From Actinomadura rudentiformis (GTDB taxonomy: Bacteria > Actinomycetota > Actinomycetes > Streptosporangiales > Streptosporangiaceae): 64,000 nt of DNA. Where the stretch lies: NCBI RefSeq assembly GCF_008923185.1, contig NZ_WBMT01000008.1, forward strand, positions 310,001-374,000, given 5' to 3'. This document shows positions 51,737 to 61,256 of the stretch, one piece after another. Both the position numbers and the translations under genes were made by a program. Position 1 is the stretch's first letter. Each line of letters begins with the position of its first letter. The notes beneath the pieces are model-generated. The model made no database searches, had not been told where the DNA came from, and saw only the letters and a program-made list of their open reading frames with translations.

Positions 51737-51791
51737 CGGTCCCCCTCAATTTTCGATATGGCCCATATTTGATCTGCCAGAGGCGCGGGGG

Positions 51792-51815
51792 GCTATCCCA
51801 GGATTCTGGGATAGC
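51792..51815. promoter_or_regulatory. Perfect inverted repeat in a divergent promoter
   Basis: GCTATCCCAG (51792-51801) and CTGGGATAGC (51806-51815) are separated by gatt. It lies 24 bases upstream of the LuxR regulator GTG and 56 bases upstream of the divergent secreted-protein ATG, so it is placed to control both. Confidence 0.75.
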
Positions 51816-51838
51816 GGGGCGAAGCCTACGATGGATCG

Positions 51839-52855
51839 GTGAATCGAGAACTGCTGCGCCGGGTGCGAAGTGAAATCGAACGTTTTGGGCGCTCCGACCT
51901 TGATTGGGTCGGCTTCGCGACACAGGTGAGCAAGGCGTTGAATCGCCTTGTCGTGTTCGACCGCTGCCGCTGGTACACGGTCGATCCGGGAACCCTGTCA
52001 TTCACCGGAATCCTGGCCAGAAACATGCGCCGTGCAAATTCAGGATCCGGCGATGACGAATTTCCTCCAGAGGACCTCAACCACTGGTCATGTCCCGACC
52101 ATCGGACGCCGACTCTTTCCGGGGGCGAGCTGCGCGCGTCCTGCGTGATTGACGGAGTCTGCTGGGGCGCGACCGCATTCCTCCGGGGCCCGGAGCGCCC
52201 CCGCTTCGGCGAGGACGAGGTGCGGGCGCTCGCCGCGCTCTCTGAGCCGATCGCGGACGGGCTGCGGCGCACCCTGCTGATCTCGTCGGCGATGGACGCC
52301 ACCCCGAGCGATGGCCTCCCGGGCATCGTGGTGTTCGACGAACGGGGCGGCGTCGAGTCGATCTCGGCGGCGGCCGAGCGCTGGATCGAGGACATGGTCG
52401 AGATGCCGCCGCCCAAGAGCCCGGCCGAATCCACGATGGTCACGATCATCGCGGCTCGCACCCGCGGGGGCACGGCGCTTCCGGCCCGCTCCCGCGTCCG
52501 GACCCGTTCGGGCCAGTGGCTCAGCCTGTACGGGACCAGGCTTTCCGACCACGGCGTCGCGGTCGTCATCCAACCCGCTGCGCCCCACGAGCTCGCCCCG
52601 CTCATCGCCCACGCCTACGGCCTGTCAGGCTCCGAGCGAAGGATTGCCCGACTCTGCCTGACCGGCCTGTCCACGAAGGAGATCGCCGAGGCCCTGCATG
52701 TCTCGCCTTACACCGTCCAGGACCACCTGAAGTCCATCTTCAGCAAGACCGGCACCCGCAGCCGCACCGAGCTGATCGGCCGGGTCTTCCTCAAGCACTC
52801 CGCGTCGCCCTTCGAAAGCCTCGATGCCCCGATTCCAGCCAGATCGTTTTTCTGA
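51839..52855 (+). CDS. LuxR-family regulator with N-terminal GAF-like sensor
   Basis: A 338-residue regulator starting at a GTG. The first ~170 residues are a GAF-like domain (ALNRLVVFDRCRWYTVDPGT, DGVCWGATAFLRGPERPRFG EDEVRALAAL), followed by a PAS-like segment (GIVVFDERGGVESISAAAER WIEDM). The C-terminal LuxR HTH is LSGSERRIARLCLTGLSTKE, LHVSPYTVQDHLKSIFSKTG. Such GAF-LuxR proteins commonly regulate themselves and an adjacent gene; the palindrome in the shared promoter supports control of the divergent secreted protein. Confidence 0.9.
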   Translation: MNRELLRRVRSEIERFGRSDLDWVGFATQVSKALNRLVVFDRCRWYTVDPGTLSFTGILARNMRRANSGSGDDEFPPEDLNHWSCPDHRTPTLSGGELRASCVIDGVCWGATAFLRGPERPRFGEDEVRALAALSEPIADGLRRTLLISSAMDATPSDGLPGIVVFDERGGVESISAAAERWIEDMVEMPPPKSPAESTMVTIIAARTRGGTALPARSRVRTRSGQWLSLYGTRLSDHGVAVVIQPAAPHELAPLIAHAYGLSGSERRIARLCLTGLSTKEIAEALHVSPYTVQDHLKSIFSKTGTRSRTELIGRVFLKHSASPFESLDAPIPARSFF

Positions 52856-53399
52856 AAGACCCTCTTCCATAACGTCAAGGGCTGCCACAGGACCCCGTTC
52901 GGCAAAGCCAACGGCACCGTTGTCCGCCAACCCTGCCGGCGGAGCACGGGCGTTAGGCGCTCTACGGAGACCACCTTCTGACCGCCGACCAGCCGCCGCA
53001 TTCCCCGCGCCAGTGGAAACGCTGGTGGCTGGGTATCGCTCGCCGCGCGATAGCCGTTGTGCGAGCTCGACCGCGTCGACGGCCGCCATGCCTGGTCCTA
53101 CGAATCAACCCTTGAAGCCGAAGTAGGCTCCGACGATTGGTCAGCCGAGGAATTCGAAGCCGAACACCTCCGGCATACGCCGTGCGCTCCACAGCATGGC
53201 GCCGCCGCTACGAGGACCAGCAACAAGTCGGCTGATCCATCGCTGCCGAGGGCCGCATCCAGCCGTACGTCCTTAAGGGCGCCGCCAGCGGCCGTCCGCC
53301 CCGCGCACGCGGCCTGTCCCGCCCAGTCCCGCCGCATAGCCAGCCCACAGCTGCCCGCACCTGCGGGCGGCCCAGAAGCGACGAACAGTTCATCCAGGT
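52856..53399. other. Gene-poor interval with decayed coding traces
   Basis: No intact gene. A plus-strand trace near 53057-53190 reads ELDRVDGRHAWSYE and DDWSAEEFEAEHLRHTP, acidic and coding-like, but it lacks a start and is broken by a frameshift. Origin unknown. Confidence 0.45.
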
Positions 53400-53987
53400 C
53401 TAAGGCACCGGGGGCTGAAACTGGTGTCTGGTGGCAAGGCGATTCCTACGCGTTGCGACACCAGGGGTCAACCAGCGGAGGGGTACCTTCAATGGGTTCC
53501 TACGGTCAAAGTCGAGCGCTGCATGGACGACAGGCCAGCCGAGCGCTTCGAAGATTTCACGGTCTATCTGATAGGTGAACCATCGCAGCCACGGGACAAG
53601 AATGAGCAGCCACCCGACAAGGAGCAGACCGACTCCCAAGACGTTGCCCCAGCCAGGAACGTCGGTTTGGAAATTCGCCAGCGACATGGCGATGACCAGG
53701 AAAGCGAGCAAAGCCAGGAACGCGAGCCCGAGCCTACGAAAAGTACGAGGGTGGATCTTGTAACCGGCGCAGATTTCCGCCAGGGCCGCGTCCGCGTCTG
53801 CAGATTGCAGCGTGTGGAACTGTGGCCCGATGATCAGCACGAGGCTTCCACCGCGTTCCCGGAGGCTGACCCCTGTCGGCGACCAACGTGCTGTACGCCC
53901 TGCCTCGACCTGGGGCGGACTCATGTCGAACGCAGCCGCAACCCTGCGGGCCGTCGTGCTGATCTCATCAAGTTCCACGCGAGACAT
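53400..53987 (-). CDS. Membrane protein related to M48 peptidases but without the zinc motif (inference)
   Basis: A 195-residue protein with two membrane helices (~86-105 and ~115-133). The order GPQFHTL / ADADAALAEICAGYK / two helices / RWFTYQIDREIFEALGWPVV HAAL mirrors an M48-type peptidase (substrate strand, HExxH helix, membrane pair, then the YExxAD helix that supplies the third zinc ligand). Here the HExxH position reads AEICAG and the distal motif YQIDREIFEALG lacks Glu, so no zinc site remains. It may be a regulatory pseudoenzyme or an eroded gene. The alignment is by eye, hence moderate confidence. No neighbour suggests a partner. Confidence 0.55.
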   Translation of the reverse strand: MSRVELDEISTTARRVAAAFDMSPPQVEAGRTARWSPTGVSLRERGGSLVLIIGPQFHTLQSADADAALAEICAGYKIHPRTFRRLGLAFLALLAFLVIAMSLANFQTDVPGWGNVLGVGLLLVGWLLILVPWLRWFTYQIDREIFEALGWPVVHAALDFDRRNPLKVPLRWLTPGVATRRNRLATRHQFQPPVP

Positions 53988-54059
53988 GATCGCAACAATC
54001 GCGGTCGTTCACGACTGTGGCCACTTGGACCAGGCTCGGCAGCAGACAATTGCGGAGCT

Positions 54060-54319
54060 TCAAGCGTCCGGCCACCTTCCAAGCGACTTCGGCTGCTGAC
54101 AAGGCCGCCCGCGCGGGCGTGCCCGTGGTGTTCGTCGACCTCGCCTACACCTCCCAGATGTGCGCCGACTGCGGCCACACGACAAACGGAACCATGTCAA
54201 CCGCGGGGGCGGCAGTCATCCGTCCCGGCCCCCCACCTGAAACAGGCACGGGCCAAGACGCAGCATGCACCTGGCAGCAAGTCCGAGACGTAGCCGCAAG
54301 CTCGGGGCTTCAGCCCTGA
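54060..54319 (+). pseudogene. TnpB (IS200/IS605 OrfB) C-terminal remnant
   Basis: AARAGVPVVFVDLAYTSQMC followed by ADCGHT is the RuvC-III/zinc-ribbon end of a TnpB-type protein. Only the first CxxC of the zinc ribbon is present; the second pair and the whole upstream nuclease are missing. The tail (STAGAAVIRPGPPPETGTG...) is typical of actinobacterial OrfB C-termini. It ends inside the 3' end of the opposite EEP gene. A dead fragment. Confidence 0.65.
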
Positions 54320-55122
54320 GAAGCTGACAGGTCGAGCATCAAGGCGCGGTGGTCTGATACTTCGGGTTCGGTGACGATCTCGAACTGCCGGACAGCGGTG
54401 GGCTCGGATACCAGCAGATAACTGGCATGGCGGAGTGGTTTGGGATAGCGGGAGGTCCGGGTGTCGGCGTCCCGGACCAGATCGACCAGCCCGAGCCCTG
54501 CGAGGACCTGGAACGTCTCGCTGTCGGGCAGCAGGTTGAAGTCGCCGCACACCACCGTCAGGTCACCGTCCTCGCGCACGCCGGTGATGAGGTCCGCGAG
54601 CCGTTTGGCCTGCGTACGCCGAGCCGGAGTGTCGCCCTTCCCACGTGGGTCTCGCAGGCCGTGGATATTGACGACGGTGACGAACCGCTGGGCCTGGCGG
54701 TCGAAGACACGCACGGCCTGAGCGGCGCGGGGGCGGCCACCGGCCGGCCATTGGTCTTGGTGTTCGACGTAGTCGCCGTGTACGAACGCGGATCGCGTGC
54801 CGACGATGGGCAGTGTCTCGGCGACGAAGGCCGCCAGTCCGAAATCCTGCTGATGCCAACGGCCTTCCTGGTCGCGGACCGGGCCGGCGTCGCTGGCGGT
54901 GAAGAGCCCGTGGTGACGGGGGAGCAGCGAACGAATGTCGTTCAGGAGGTCTGCTCGCTGTGGCAGCGACCGTTCAGCGTCGTCGAAGCGTGTCCAGCCG
55001 CCGACGGCCGCGGTGTGGGTGACTTCCTGGAGGCAGAGGATGTCGGCGCCGCATGTGTCGAGCCAGCGGGCGAGTTCGTCGAACATCGCGCCGCCCCAGG
55101 CGTTAAGAGAGATGATCCGCAC
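54310..55122 (-). CDS. Endonuclease/exonuclease/phosphatase (EEP) family hydrolase
   Basis: A 270-residue enzyme with all EEP motifs: RIISLNAWGG (Asn 7), ILCLQEVT (metal-binding Glu 33), VNIHGLRD (His 154), VCGDFNLLP (Asp 194, Asn 196) and EVSDHRALMLDL (Asp 257, His 258). The fold is the DNase I-like alpha/beta sandwich using Mg for phosphodiester cleavage. Members act on nucleic acids, phospholipids or inositol phosphates; with no signal peptide, this one is probably cytoplasmic. No flanking gene reveals the substrate. Confidence 0.9.
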   Translation of the reverse strand: MRIISLNAWGGAMFDELARWLDTCGADILCLQEVTHTAAVGGWTRFDDAERSLPQRADLLNDIRSLLPRHHGLFTASDAGPVRDQEGRWHQQDFGLAAFVAETLPIVGTRSAFVHGDYVEHQDQWPAGGRPRAAQAVRVFDRQAQRFVTVVNIHGLRDPRGKGDTPARRTQAKRLADLITGVREDGDLTVVCGDFNLLPDSETFQVLAGLGLVDLVRDADTRTSRYPKPLRHASYLLVSEPTAVRQFEIVTEPEVSDHRALMLDLSASQG

Positions 55123-55309
55123 AGGGTATGAACCTAATGGCTGTCACGTAGTGGTGGGCCTGACCGCTGAGCAGGCGGCCCGCGCTTTGGGGCGTCGCAG
55201 CGAGCGCCCCGCGTTGACCGTGCCCAGTTGGTGACACGGATGCTCGCCCTGTGGGTGACTCCCTTGATCACACAGTCGGTCAGGTAAGCATGAACGTGGA
55301 ATATCACAC

Positions 55310-55845
55310 AGAGTTGCCTTTTCTCTGGTCGCGGACCTGAGCGTGGTCGACGAGATCGCGTCCGTTCGGGCGGGATCTCACGACGTTGCGAGTGAGCTGA
55401 TGAACCAGGCGTTGATGACGCCGGTGGGCCCGGATGCGACCAACACGCGGCCGTCTGGGGCACGCTCTGGCAGCGAACCTGGCGAACGGTGAGGTCGCGT
55501 CCAGGACGAGTCCCGGATCGGCCGCGCTGACCAGCGATGCGCCGGTCAGCTTGCCCTGGTCCAGGGTGAGAAGGCATGCCGTAGGCCTGTCGCCTCCGGC
55601 GGCGACCAGGCCGCACGCGTCTGGGGAGGATGGGAGGCATAGGCCGGCAGACGGCCATCTGCGTCTAAGGCGACCGGTCCGGTCGCCCCGCCGGCGTTCA
55701 GCACGACCTTGCCCGTGGCCGCCTCGGCCACGGCCGCCGCGTGAGCCACCGGGGCTGCCACCCACGATCAGCCGACCATCACCGCTTTGGGCGACGCGGA
55801 CGAAATCCATCTCGAACGCGTCTTCCGGTTCATCGCCGCCGCTGG
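55310..55845 (-). pseudogene. Broken downstream part of the gene at 55846-56325
   Basis: On the minus strand the reading continues past the TGA at 55846 in other frames: SGGDEPEDAFEMDFVRVAQS and GDGRLIVGG, then one frame over VLNAGGATGPVALDADGRLP AYASHPPQTR, then back to GLVAAGGDRPTACLLTLDQG KLTGASLV. The segments read like consecutive strands of a WD40- or propeller-like protein with at least two frameshifts. Without comparison it is uncertain whether this was one gene. Confidence 0.4.
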
Positions 55846-56325
55846 TCAAGAGAAACTCACGATCACCTGCGAACCGTCGGGACTGAACAGCGCCTCGACC
55901 GCCGTGGCCTGCTGTGCCAGCGAGGGCACCAGGTTGGAGGCGGCATCACGGCCCGAGGTGACGGTCTCAATCTCGGGCGTAAGGCTGAGCAGGAGCACCT
56001 CGCCTTGATCACTGTTGCTCGTCGCGCCCGACCCGGCCAGCAGCAGGCCGAGGTCATGGGGACAGGCCGCCACGCTCACGTAGAAGTACTTCCCGAGCTG
56101 ACACAACCGGCGGTGCGTGGCGAGCGCGTGCCAAGGCCGGTGGTCGCCTGCTTGCCACTGTGCCCACCAACGGTCGGGCATCGGGCGAGAACGAGCAGGC
56201 CAAGCCCGCAGTCGATCAGCGACCTCGGCCACGCCGGCGTCGGGCATCCCCTCGGCGAGCCGGCAGATCTCCAGCCACACCGACTTACCCGGTTCGGCCT
56301 CCAGGACGGCATAGCAGTCGGTCAT
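55846..56325 (-). CDS. Hypothetical protein, probably 3'-truncated
   Basis: A 159-residue protein starting at an ATG with GGATGATC upstream. It opens TDCYAVLEAEPGKSVWLEIC and ADRLRAWPARSRPMPDRW, contains HALATHRRLCQLGKYFYVSV AACPHDLG, and ends in propeller-like strands (EVLLLSLTPEIETVTSG, VEALFSPDGSQVIVSFS). The closing 'FSPDGSQVIVS' is a WD40-type repeat motif, implying that repeats should continue downstream, where coding-like sequence indeed exists in other frames. Likely truncated by frameshift. Function unknown. Confidence 0.5.
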   Translation of the reverse strand: MTDCYAVLEAEPGKSVWLEICRLAEGMPDAGVAEVADRLRAWPARSRPMPDRWWAQWQAGDHRPWHALATHRRLCQLGKYFYVSVAACPHDLGLLLAGSGATSNSDQGEVLLLSLTPEIETVTSGRDAASNLVPSLAQQATAVEALFSPDGSQVIVSFS

Positions 56326-56525
56326 TAGTGATCATCCTGCCCACTGGACATCTTCGCTTGGCGGCGAAGCGTTCCTCCCGACCAAACAGCGGGAACCGAT
56401 GACCATGCGCTGGTAAGGATCGCAATCACTGCGAGTACGTCCAGGTCGCTCTCGGTAAAGGGACACGTCCGTTCCGCGCCTGATGGATGTCACGACGCCT
56501 GTTCAGGTGCGGTATTGGGGCCCGT

Positions 56526-57476
56526 TCAGTTGCGGCATCGTGTCCGGTAGGCGGCTGTGGGCGGCTCGTCTTTAACGAGGCCGTCAAAGTTGTGCGTGCG
56601 GTGGAGGCGACAGGCCGCCGCGGGATCGACTGAGCCTTTGTAGTCGACTGCGAAGACGGCCTTGCCCCGATCGATGAAGACGTCGAGTTCTGCACACTCG
56701 TCGAACTCGGCGCATTCCTCAGGCAGCGCCCAGTCGAACACGTCGACCAGCGCAGCGGCCGAACCGGGCTGGTCGTGACCGTTCTTCATGCCCACCGACA
56801 GGCCCCTGGCGTGCGCCTGCGTGGCGACCTCGCGATACCAGGAGTGCTGGTCGGCCAGCGTGATCGCAAAGCCCGGGTCGTTGCCGAGCGGGTTGTTCTG
56901 ATCCGGTTCCACCCCGTCGCAGCCCATTCTCTTGGCCAGGTCGAGCCGGGCCCAGATGACCTCGGCGAAGGCCCCACGTGAGGATGCGCGGATGTCCAGC
57001 CACCGCTCGCCGTCCCAGCCGGTGTCCCAGCCGATGACCGAGCCGGGAGCGGGCGGACGGGGCCGGTTCGGCAGTGCGGCCACTCGCTTCCGGTGGCCGG
57101 GAAACCTGTGAGCGTCGGGCCGGTAGTGCTCGTAAGCCCCGGTGTCGACGTAACAGATCACGATCGGCCGGGGCGTCCGGGCGTGCAGTGATTCGACCAT
57201 GTGGGCCAGCGGACCCGCCGGAACCTCGATCACCTCGCCGTCGGGGTACCGTAGCCGCGATCCCGCCGGGGCCAGATCGAACAGGTCGAGGTCGTACATG
57301 GCGCGGCGCGCGGACAGGTCGTACGGCTGATCGATCTGCCAGTCCCAGTCCGAGACCTGCCCGGGCGCGGGCCTCCACCAGCTCGACCCCGTTCGTGGCG
57401 CCGGATCGTCCTCCTGTGCGCACCCCACCAGCGCTGCAGCGACCAGGATGACAAACCCGATAAAGCGCCGTATCAC
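56526..57476 (-). CDS. GH114-type lipoprotein (endo-alpha-1,4-polygalactosaminidase-like)
   Basis: I favour the GTG at 57476 because GGGGGCGGC precedes it and the lipoprotein signal (RRFIGFVILVAAALVGCAQ, lipobox LVGC) then starts at the N-terminus; an ATG at 57506 is possible. The 316-residue product has the GH114 TIM-barrel pattern: WDWQIDQPYDLS, RAMYDLDLFDLA, IVICYVDTGAYE, ERWLDIRAS, CDGVEPDQNN, FDWALPEECAEFDECAELDV, VFAVDYKGS. GH114 enzymes cleave alpha-1,4-galactosamine polymers; the conserved Asp/Glu residues in YDLDLFD and GVEPD are the likely active site. Tethered to the outer face of the membrane. It stands alone. Confidence 0.88.
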   Translation of the reverse strand: MIRRFIGFVILVAAALVGCAQEDDPAPRTGSSWWRPAPGQVSDWDWQIDQPYDLSARRAMYDLDLFDLAPAGSRLRYPDGEVIEVPAGPLAHMVESLHARTPRPIVICYVDTGAYEHYRPDAHRFPGHRKRVAALPNRPRPPAPGSVIGWDTGWDGERWLDIRASSRGAFAEVIWARLDLAKRMGCDGVEPDQNNPLGNDPGFAITLADQHSWYREVATQAHARGLSVGMKNGHDQPGSAAALVDVFDWALPEECAEFDECAELDVFIDRGKAVFAVDYKGSVDPAAACRLHRTHNFDGLVKDEPPTAAYRTRCRN

Positions 57477-57944
57477 GCCGCCCCCTTTGAAAAACGGCTC
57501 GATCATCCTGGGACGCGGGCGAGCCTCATTCCGCTCCCATGCAACGCGACTGGCGGTCGGCCTTCTGATCCTCCTCGACCCGCAGCATCCGGTTACCAGC
57601 AGCAAGGCGGTGTCCCAGAGTGAGGATCACGATCTACGGCTGAACGCACGAGCCAAGTCACGGAGTGCGCTGGCACCGTTGCCGAGCAGCGACGGGTGGG
57701 TGTCTGGCGTCGGCCGTGGATGTGTCGCCGTGGCTACGGCCGGACGCCAACACTTCGCCGGGCCAGCCGTTCTGTCATACGCATGGGCGCAGTCAGACTC
57801 AGCTTGAATCTACGTTGTCCAATGGCCGCCTTCGCCCGCCTCTCCGGGAACGGGGCTGTGGACGAGCGACTTCTGCGAGTGCTTCAGCAGAGTCCTGGGC
57901 CATGAACTTTCTGGCCTCTGTCCTGGTCTCCCGTGATTGCAACC
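57477..57944. other. Gene-poor interval
   Basis: About 470 bases with no supportable gene; presumably the promoter of the GH114 gene and the downstream flank of the next minus-strand gene. Confidence 0.5.
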
Positions 57945-58949
57945 TCATCGGGTCCATGGCACCTGCACGATCGACTCCGGGCGTAGTGGCCACTCAGCGG
58001 TGGTGAGGCTGAGCCGGTCGTCGTAAGGGAACCGGTCGTCCTCATCGCGTGGCAATGCGCTGCGGACGAAACAGCGGTGCAGGAGTAGTTCCCGGCGCTG
58101 GTCCAGCGGACCATCGTCGTCGAGTTGGTCAGCCGGGCGTCGCGGAGGGTCCTCACCGATGTCCACCTCGCCGTCCCAGTTGAGGTGCAGACCCTCCTCG
58201 TCGGAGTAGAACCGGTGGAAGCTCGTTCGCCATTGCGAGTTGGAACCCCAGCCGTGCGACAGGTCACTGGTCGGACGAGGCTCGCGGCGGGAGGCGAAGT
58301 ACAGCGTCGAGGTCGTGGCCACTGCGGCGTCGATCAGGTGTCGCGGTGCCCGCACTCGCACACCGGCCCGGCTGAACAGCAGGTCACCGAACCAGAAACC
58401 GGGCCACAGCACCTCCTCCAGCGTCACGTGCGTCGCGCCCGGATCCTGCACCACGGCGAAGATCTCGTGGTGGAACGGGGAGAACGCCTCGGCATGCTCG
58501 AAGGGGGTCAGCCCGATATCAGTGAAGAACTTGGTGTGCACAGCCAGCCCGTCGAACTCCAGCCTCCGAAATCCATGCCAGCCAGGAGTGGCGTTGACCC
58601 GCCATCCGCCGAGCTCCAACCTGCGGGTGCTGCTGCTCTCGATGACAGGACGCCCTCCGGTGACACCGAACCCGGCGGGCGGGTCCCCCTCCGGGCAGAA
58701 GATTTCGATCAGGTAGTCGCTGACCCGGCTCAACGCGTACAACTTCATGATCCGCCATAGTTGTTCGTCGTCCCCGGTGTACCCGCCGGCGGGTATCCGC
58801 TCCCGCCTGCGCAACGGCGCCAACTCGGCCAGATGGTCGGCCGCCATTCGCTGCTGACCGACCAGGTACCGCTGACGCCCACCGACGTCGTCATGGTGGT
58901 CGTGCAGCTCTTCGTACAGCCGGCGGAAATAGCCCCAGTCGAGTTCCAT
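57945..58949 (-). CDS. Hypothetical protein, unknown family
   Basis: A 334-residue soluble protein, started at the ATG at 58949 (ELDWGYFRRLYEELHDHHDD); the frame stays open further upstream without an RBS. It is rich in Trp, His and Arg. Recognisable blocks include LWRIMKLYALSRVSDYLIEI, LELGGWRVNATPGWHGFRRL, AFSPFHHEIFAVVQD, TLEEVLWPGFWFGDLLFSRA and SLSHGWGSNSQWRTSFHRFY. The many conserved-looking aromatic motifs suggest a real enzyme-like fold, perhaps metal-dependent (HH and H-rich clusters), but I cannot place it. No operon partner. Confidence 0.65.
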   Translation of the reverse strand: MELDWGYFRRLYEELHDHHDDVGGRQRYLVGQQRMAADHLAELAPLRRRERIPAGGYTGDDEQLWRIMKLYALSRVSDYLIEIFCPEGDPPAGFGVTGGRPVIESSSTRRLELGGWRVNATPGWHGFRRLEFDGLAVHTKFFTDIGLTPFEHAEAFSPFHHEIFAVVQDPGATHVTLEEVLWPGFWFGDLLFSRAGVRVRAPRHLIDAAVATTSTLYFASRREPRPTSDLSHGWGSNSQWRTSFHRFYSDEEGLHLNWDGEVDIGEDPPRRPADQLDDDGPLDQRRELLLHRCFVRSALPRDEDDRFPYDDRLSLTTAEWPLRPESIVQVPWTR

Positions 58950-59309
58950 GGCGCGATCGTGACCCAGCCGTTCCACACCGGCAACGACATTTCCTCGGAC
59001 ACGGCCTTGGGGAGCCATCAGCAGCCTGGCGGCCATCGGCGCCGCCCGCCGCGCCGCATGCGTGCGCGGGCTCCGCACGGCCAGCAGTTCGCGTCGGCCG
59101 GCACTGGTCCCCGCGGGGGCGGCTACAGGGGTCTTCTTGGGACGCGGCCAGGGGACTTGCGGAGTTTGATTCCCGAACCCCCGGTGTTGATCGCTTTATG
59201 GGGATCGCGCTGCTTGTTTCGTGGTCGTGGCGGTACTGCGCCATGTGGTTGGGAAGCATGACGCCCGAATCCGCGGGCGAATGAACTGCGAGCGCCTTGT
59301 CCTGCCCAC
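58950..59309. other. Intergenic region between divergent genes
   Basis: About 360 bases between the hypothetical gene and the ABC exporter. Both promoters should lie here. No clear operator, repeat or coding frame was found. Confidence 0.5.
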
Positions 59310-61256
59310 GTGATTGCCCGGAGCGTCCGCGAAAACTGTTCGCCTGTCCTAGACGGCCCGATGCAGCATAGAGAAAGCGGCGGCGTGGGAGGGCGGGTGG
59401 CGGTGCTAGGGGTACAAGGTGGCTCCCGGAACGGCCCGTCGCCTCGGAAGCGAGCGGTTCTGCTGGCACTGCGCCACTACTGCGAGGTGCTGCGCCGTCA
59501 GTGGCGGATCTCGCTTCCGGCGTTGGCTCTGCCGGCGCTCGGCAACACCTGCCTGCTCTACCTGACACCGCTGATGGTGGCTGCTCTGGTAGGGCATCTG
59601 GCCGACGGCGGGGAGAGCGACCTTGCCGCGCTCCTGCCCTACGTCCTTGGCTTCGGTGGCCTGATGCTTGCGGGCGAGGCGCTGTGGCGAGTGGGGTTGC
59701 ACTTTCTCAACCGGGTGGACGCCCGAGGGATCGAGTCGCTCGGCATCGCCGGAATGGACGAGTTGTTCGCCAAAGACCCCGCGTTCTTCCATGACAACTT
59801 CGCCGGCTCACTGACCAAGCGGATTCTGAACTTCTGCAGCGGATTCGAACACTTCGCCGACACCCTCACTTTCTCGATCATTGCCAACGTGATCCCGCTT
59901 ACCTTCGCATCGGTGATCCTGTGGCGTTACCACCCGGTCCTGGTCCTGGTGCTCGTGGGACTGATCGTTGTCACCGGCTTTCTCATCACCCCGTTCATCC
60001 GCCGCCGGCAGGCATTGGTGGACGAGCGCGAGGCGGCCAAGGTACGCGTGTCGGGCCACGTCGCCGACGTCATGGCCAACATGGAGACGGTGCGTGCGTT
60101 CGCCGCCGAGGATCGGGAGGCCGCCGAGTTCCGGGTCCGGGTCGCCGAGCAGTCCCGGCTGTCGCTGCGCTCCTGGGACTACGCCAACCTTCGGGTCGAC
60201 ACGATCGTCGCCCCGATGTCGATCCTGACCAGCATGCTGGGGCTGCTCGTCGCGGTGGCACTACGAGGCGGACTCGGGGTTGAGGCCATCGTGGTGACGT
60301 TCAGCTACTACACCAACGCCACCCGGATCATGTTCGAGTTCAACCAGGTCTACCGGCGGATAGAGAGCACGCTCACCGAGGCCGCGCAGTTCACCGAGTT
60401 GCTCCTGAGTCCGCCGACCGTCGTTGACCCGCCCGACCCTCAGCCGTTGCGCCAGGCCGACGCGGCGGTCCGCTTCGAGCGGGTGCTTTTCGCGCACGGC
60501 GACGGCCCGGCCCTGTTCGATGGGCTGGACCTGGAGATTCCCAGTGGCGCCAAGGTCGGCTTGGTGGGCCGGTCCGGCGGCGGCAAGACGACCCTCACCC
60601 GGCTGCTGCTGCGCCTCATGGACGTCGACGGCGGCCGGATCCTCATCGGCGGCCAAGACATCGCCCGGCTGCGCCAGGCCGACCTCCGGAGCCTGATCGC
60701 GTACGTGCCGCAGGAACCCGCGATGTTCCACCGGTCAGTGCACGACAACATCGCCTTCGCCCGGCCGGGTGCGACCAAGGCCGAGGTACGCCAGGCCGCG
60801 CAGGCGGCACACGTCACCGAGTTCGCCGAGAGCCTTCCGGACGGCTTCGACACGCTGGTGGGCGAACGCGGCGTCAAACTCTCCGGAGGCCAGCGGCAGC
60901 GCGTCGCTCTCGCCCGCGCCATCCTCCGGGACGCCCCGATCCTGCTGCTGGACGAGGCGACCAGCGCACTGGACTCCGAGAGCGAACTTCTCGTCCAGGA
61001 GGCTCTGTGGCGCCTGATGCGCGACCGCACCGCACTGGTCGTCGCGCACCGCCTGAGCACGGTCGTCCGCATGGACTGCCTGGTCGTCCTCGACCGCGGC
61101 CGCGTCCTTGAACAGGGTTCCCACCGGCAACTCCTTCAAGCCGAGGGCCCATATGCCCGTCTATGGCACCACCAATCCGGCGGCTTCCTCACCGACGAAG
61201 CCGCGCCGGACACCCCCGACGCCGCGCCGGACACCCTCGACCGCCGCCCGGCATGA
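59310..61256 (+). CDS. ABC exporter, fused membrane and ATPase domains
   Basis: 648 residues from the first GTG; the true start may be the GTG at 59397, which follows gggagggcgg. The N-terminal ~330 residues hold six membrane helices of a type I exporter fold, with the coupling-helix region ESLGIAGMDELFAKDPAFFH. The ATPase domain is complete: LVGRSGGGKTTLTRLL (Walker A), IAYVPQEPAMFHRSV (Q-loop), VKLSGGQRQRVALARAIL (signature), PILLLDEATSALD (Walker B with Glu) and VVAHRLSTV (H-loop). Such proteins work as dimers. It shares no operon and is convergent with a small gene, so homodimeric export of an unknown substrate is likely. Confidence 0.92.
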   Translation: MIARSVRENCSPVLDGPMQHRESGGVGGRVAVLGVQGGSRNGPSPRKRAVLLALRHYCEVLRRQWRISLPALALPALGNTCLLYLTPLMVAALVGHLADGGESDLAALLPYVLGFGGLMLAGEALWRVGLHFLNRVDARGIESLGIAGMDELFAKDPAFFHDNFAGSLTKRILNFCSGFEHFADTLTFSIIANVIPLTFASVILWRYHPVLVLVLVGLIVVTGFLITPFIRRRQALVDEREAAKVRVSGHVADVMANMETVRAFAAEDREAAEFRVRVAEQSRLSLRSWDYANLRVDTIVAPMSILTSMLGLLVAVALRGGLGVEAIVVTFSYYTNATRIMFEFNQVYRRIESTLTEAAQFTELLLSPPTVVDPPDPQPLRQADAAVRFERVLFAHGDGPALFDGLDLEIPSGAKVGLVGRSGGGKTTLTRLLLRLMDVDGGRILIGGQDIARLRQADLRSLIAYVPQEPAMFHRSVHDNIAFARPGATKAEVRQAAQAAHVTEFAESLPDGFDTLVGERGVKLSGGQRQRVALARAILRDAPILLLDEATSALDSESELLVQEALWRLMRDRTALVVAHRLSTVVRMDCLVVLDRGRVLEQGSHRQLLQAEGPYARLWHHQSGGFLTDEAAPDTPDAAPDTLDRRPA

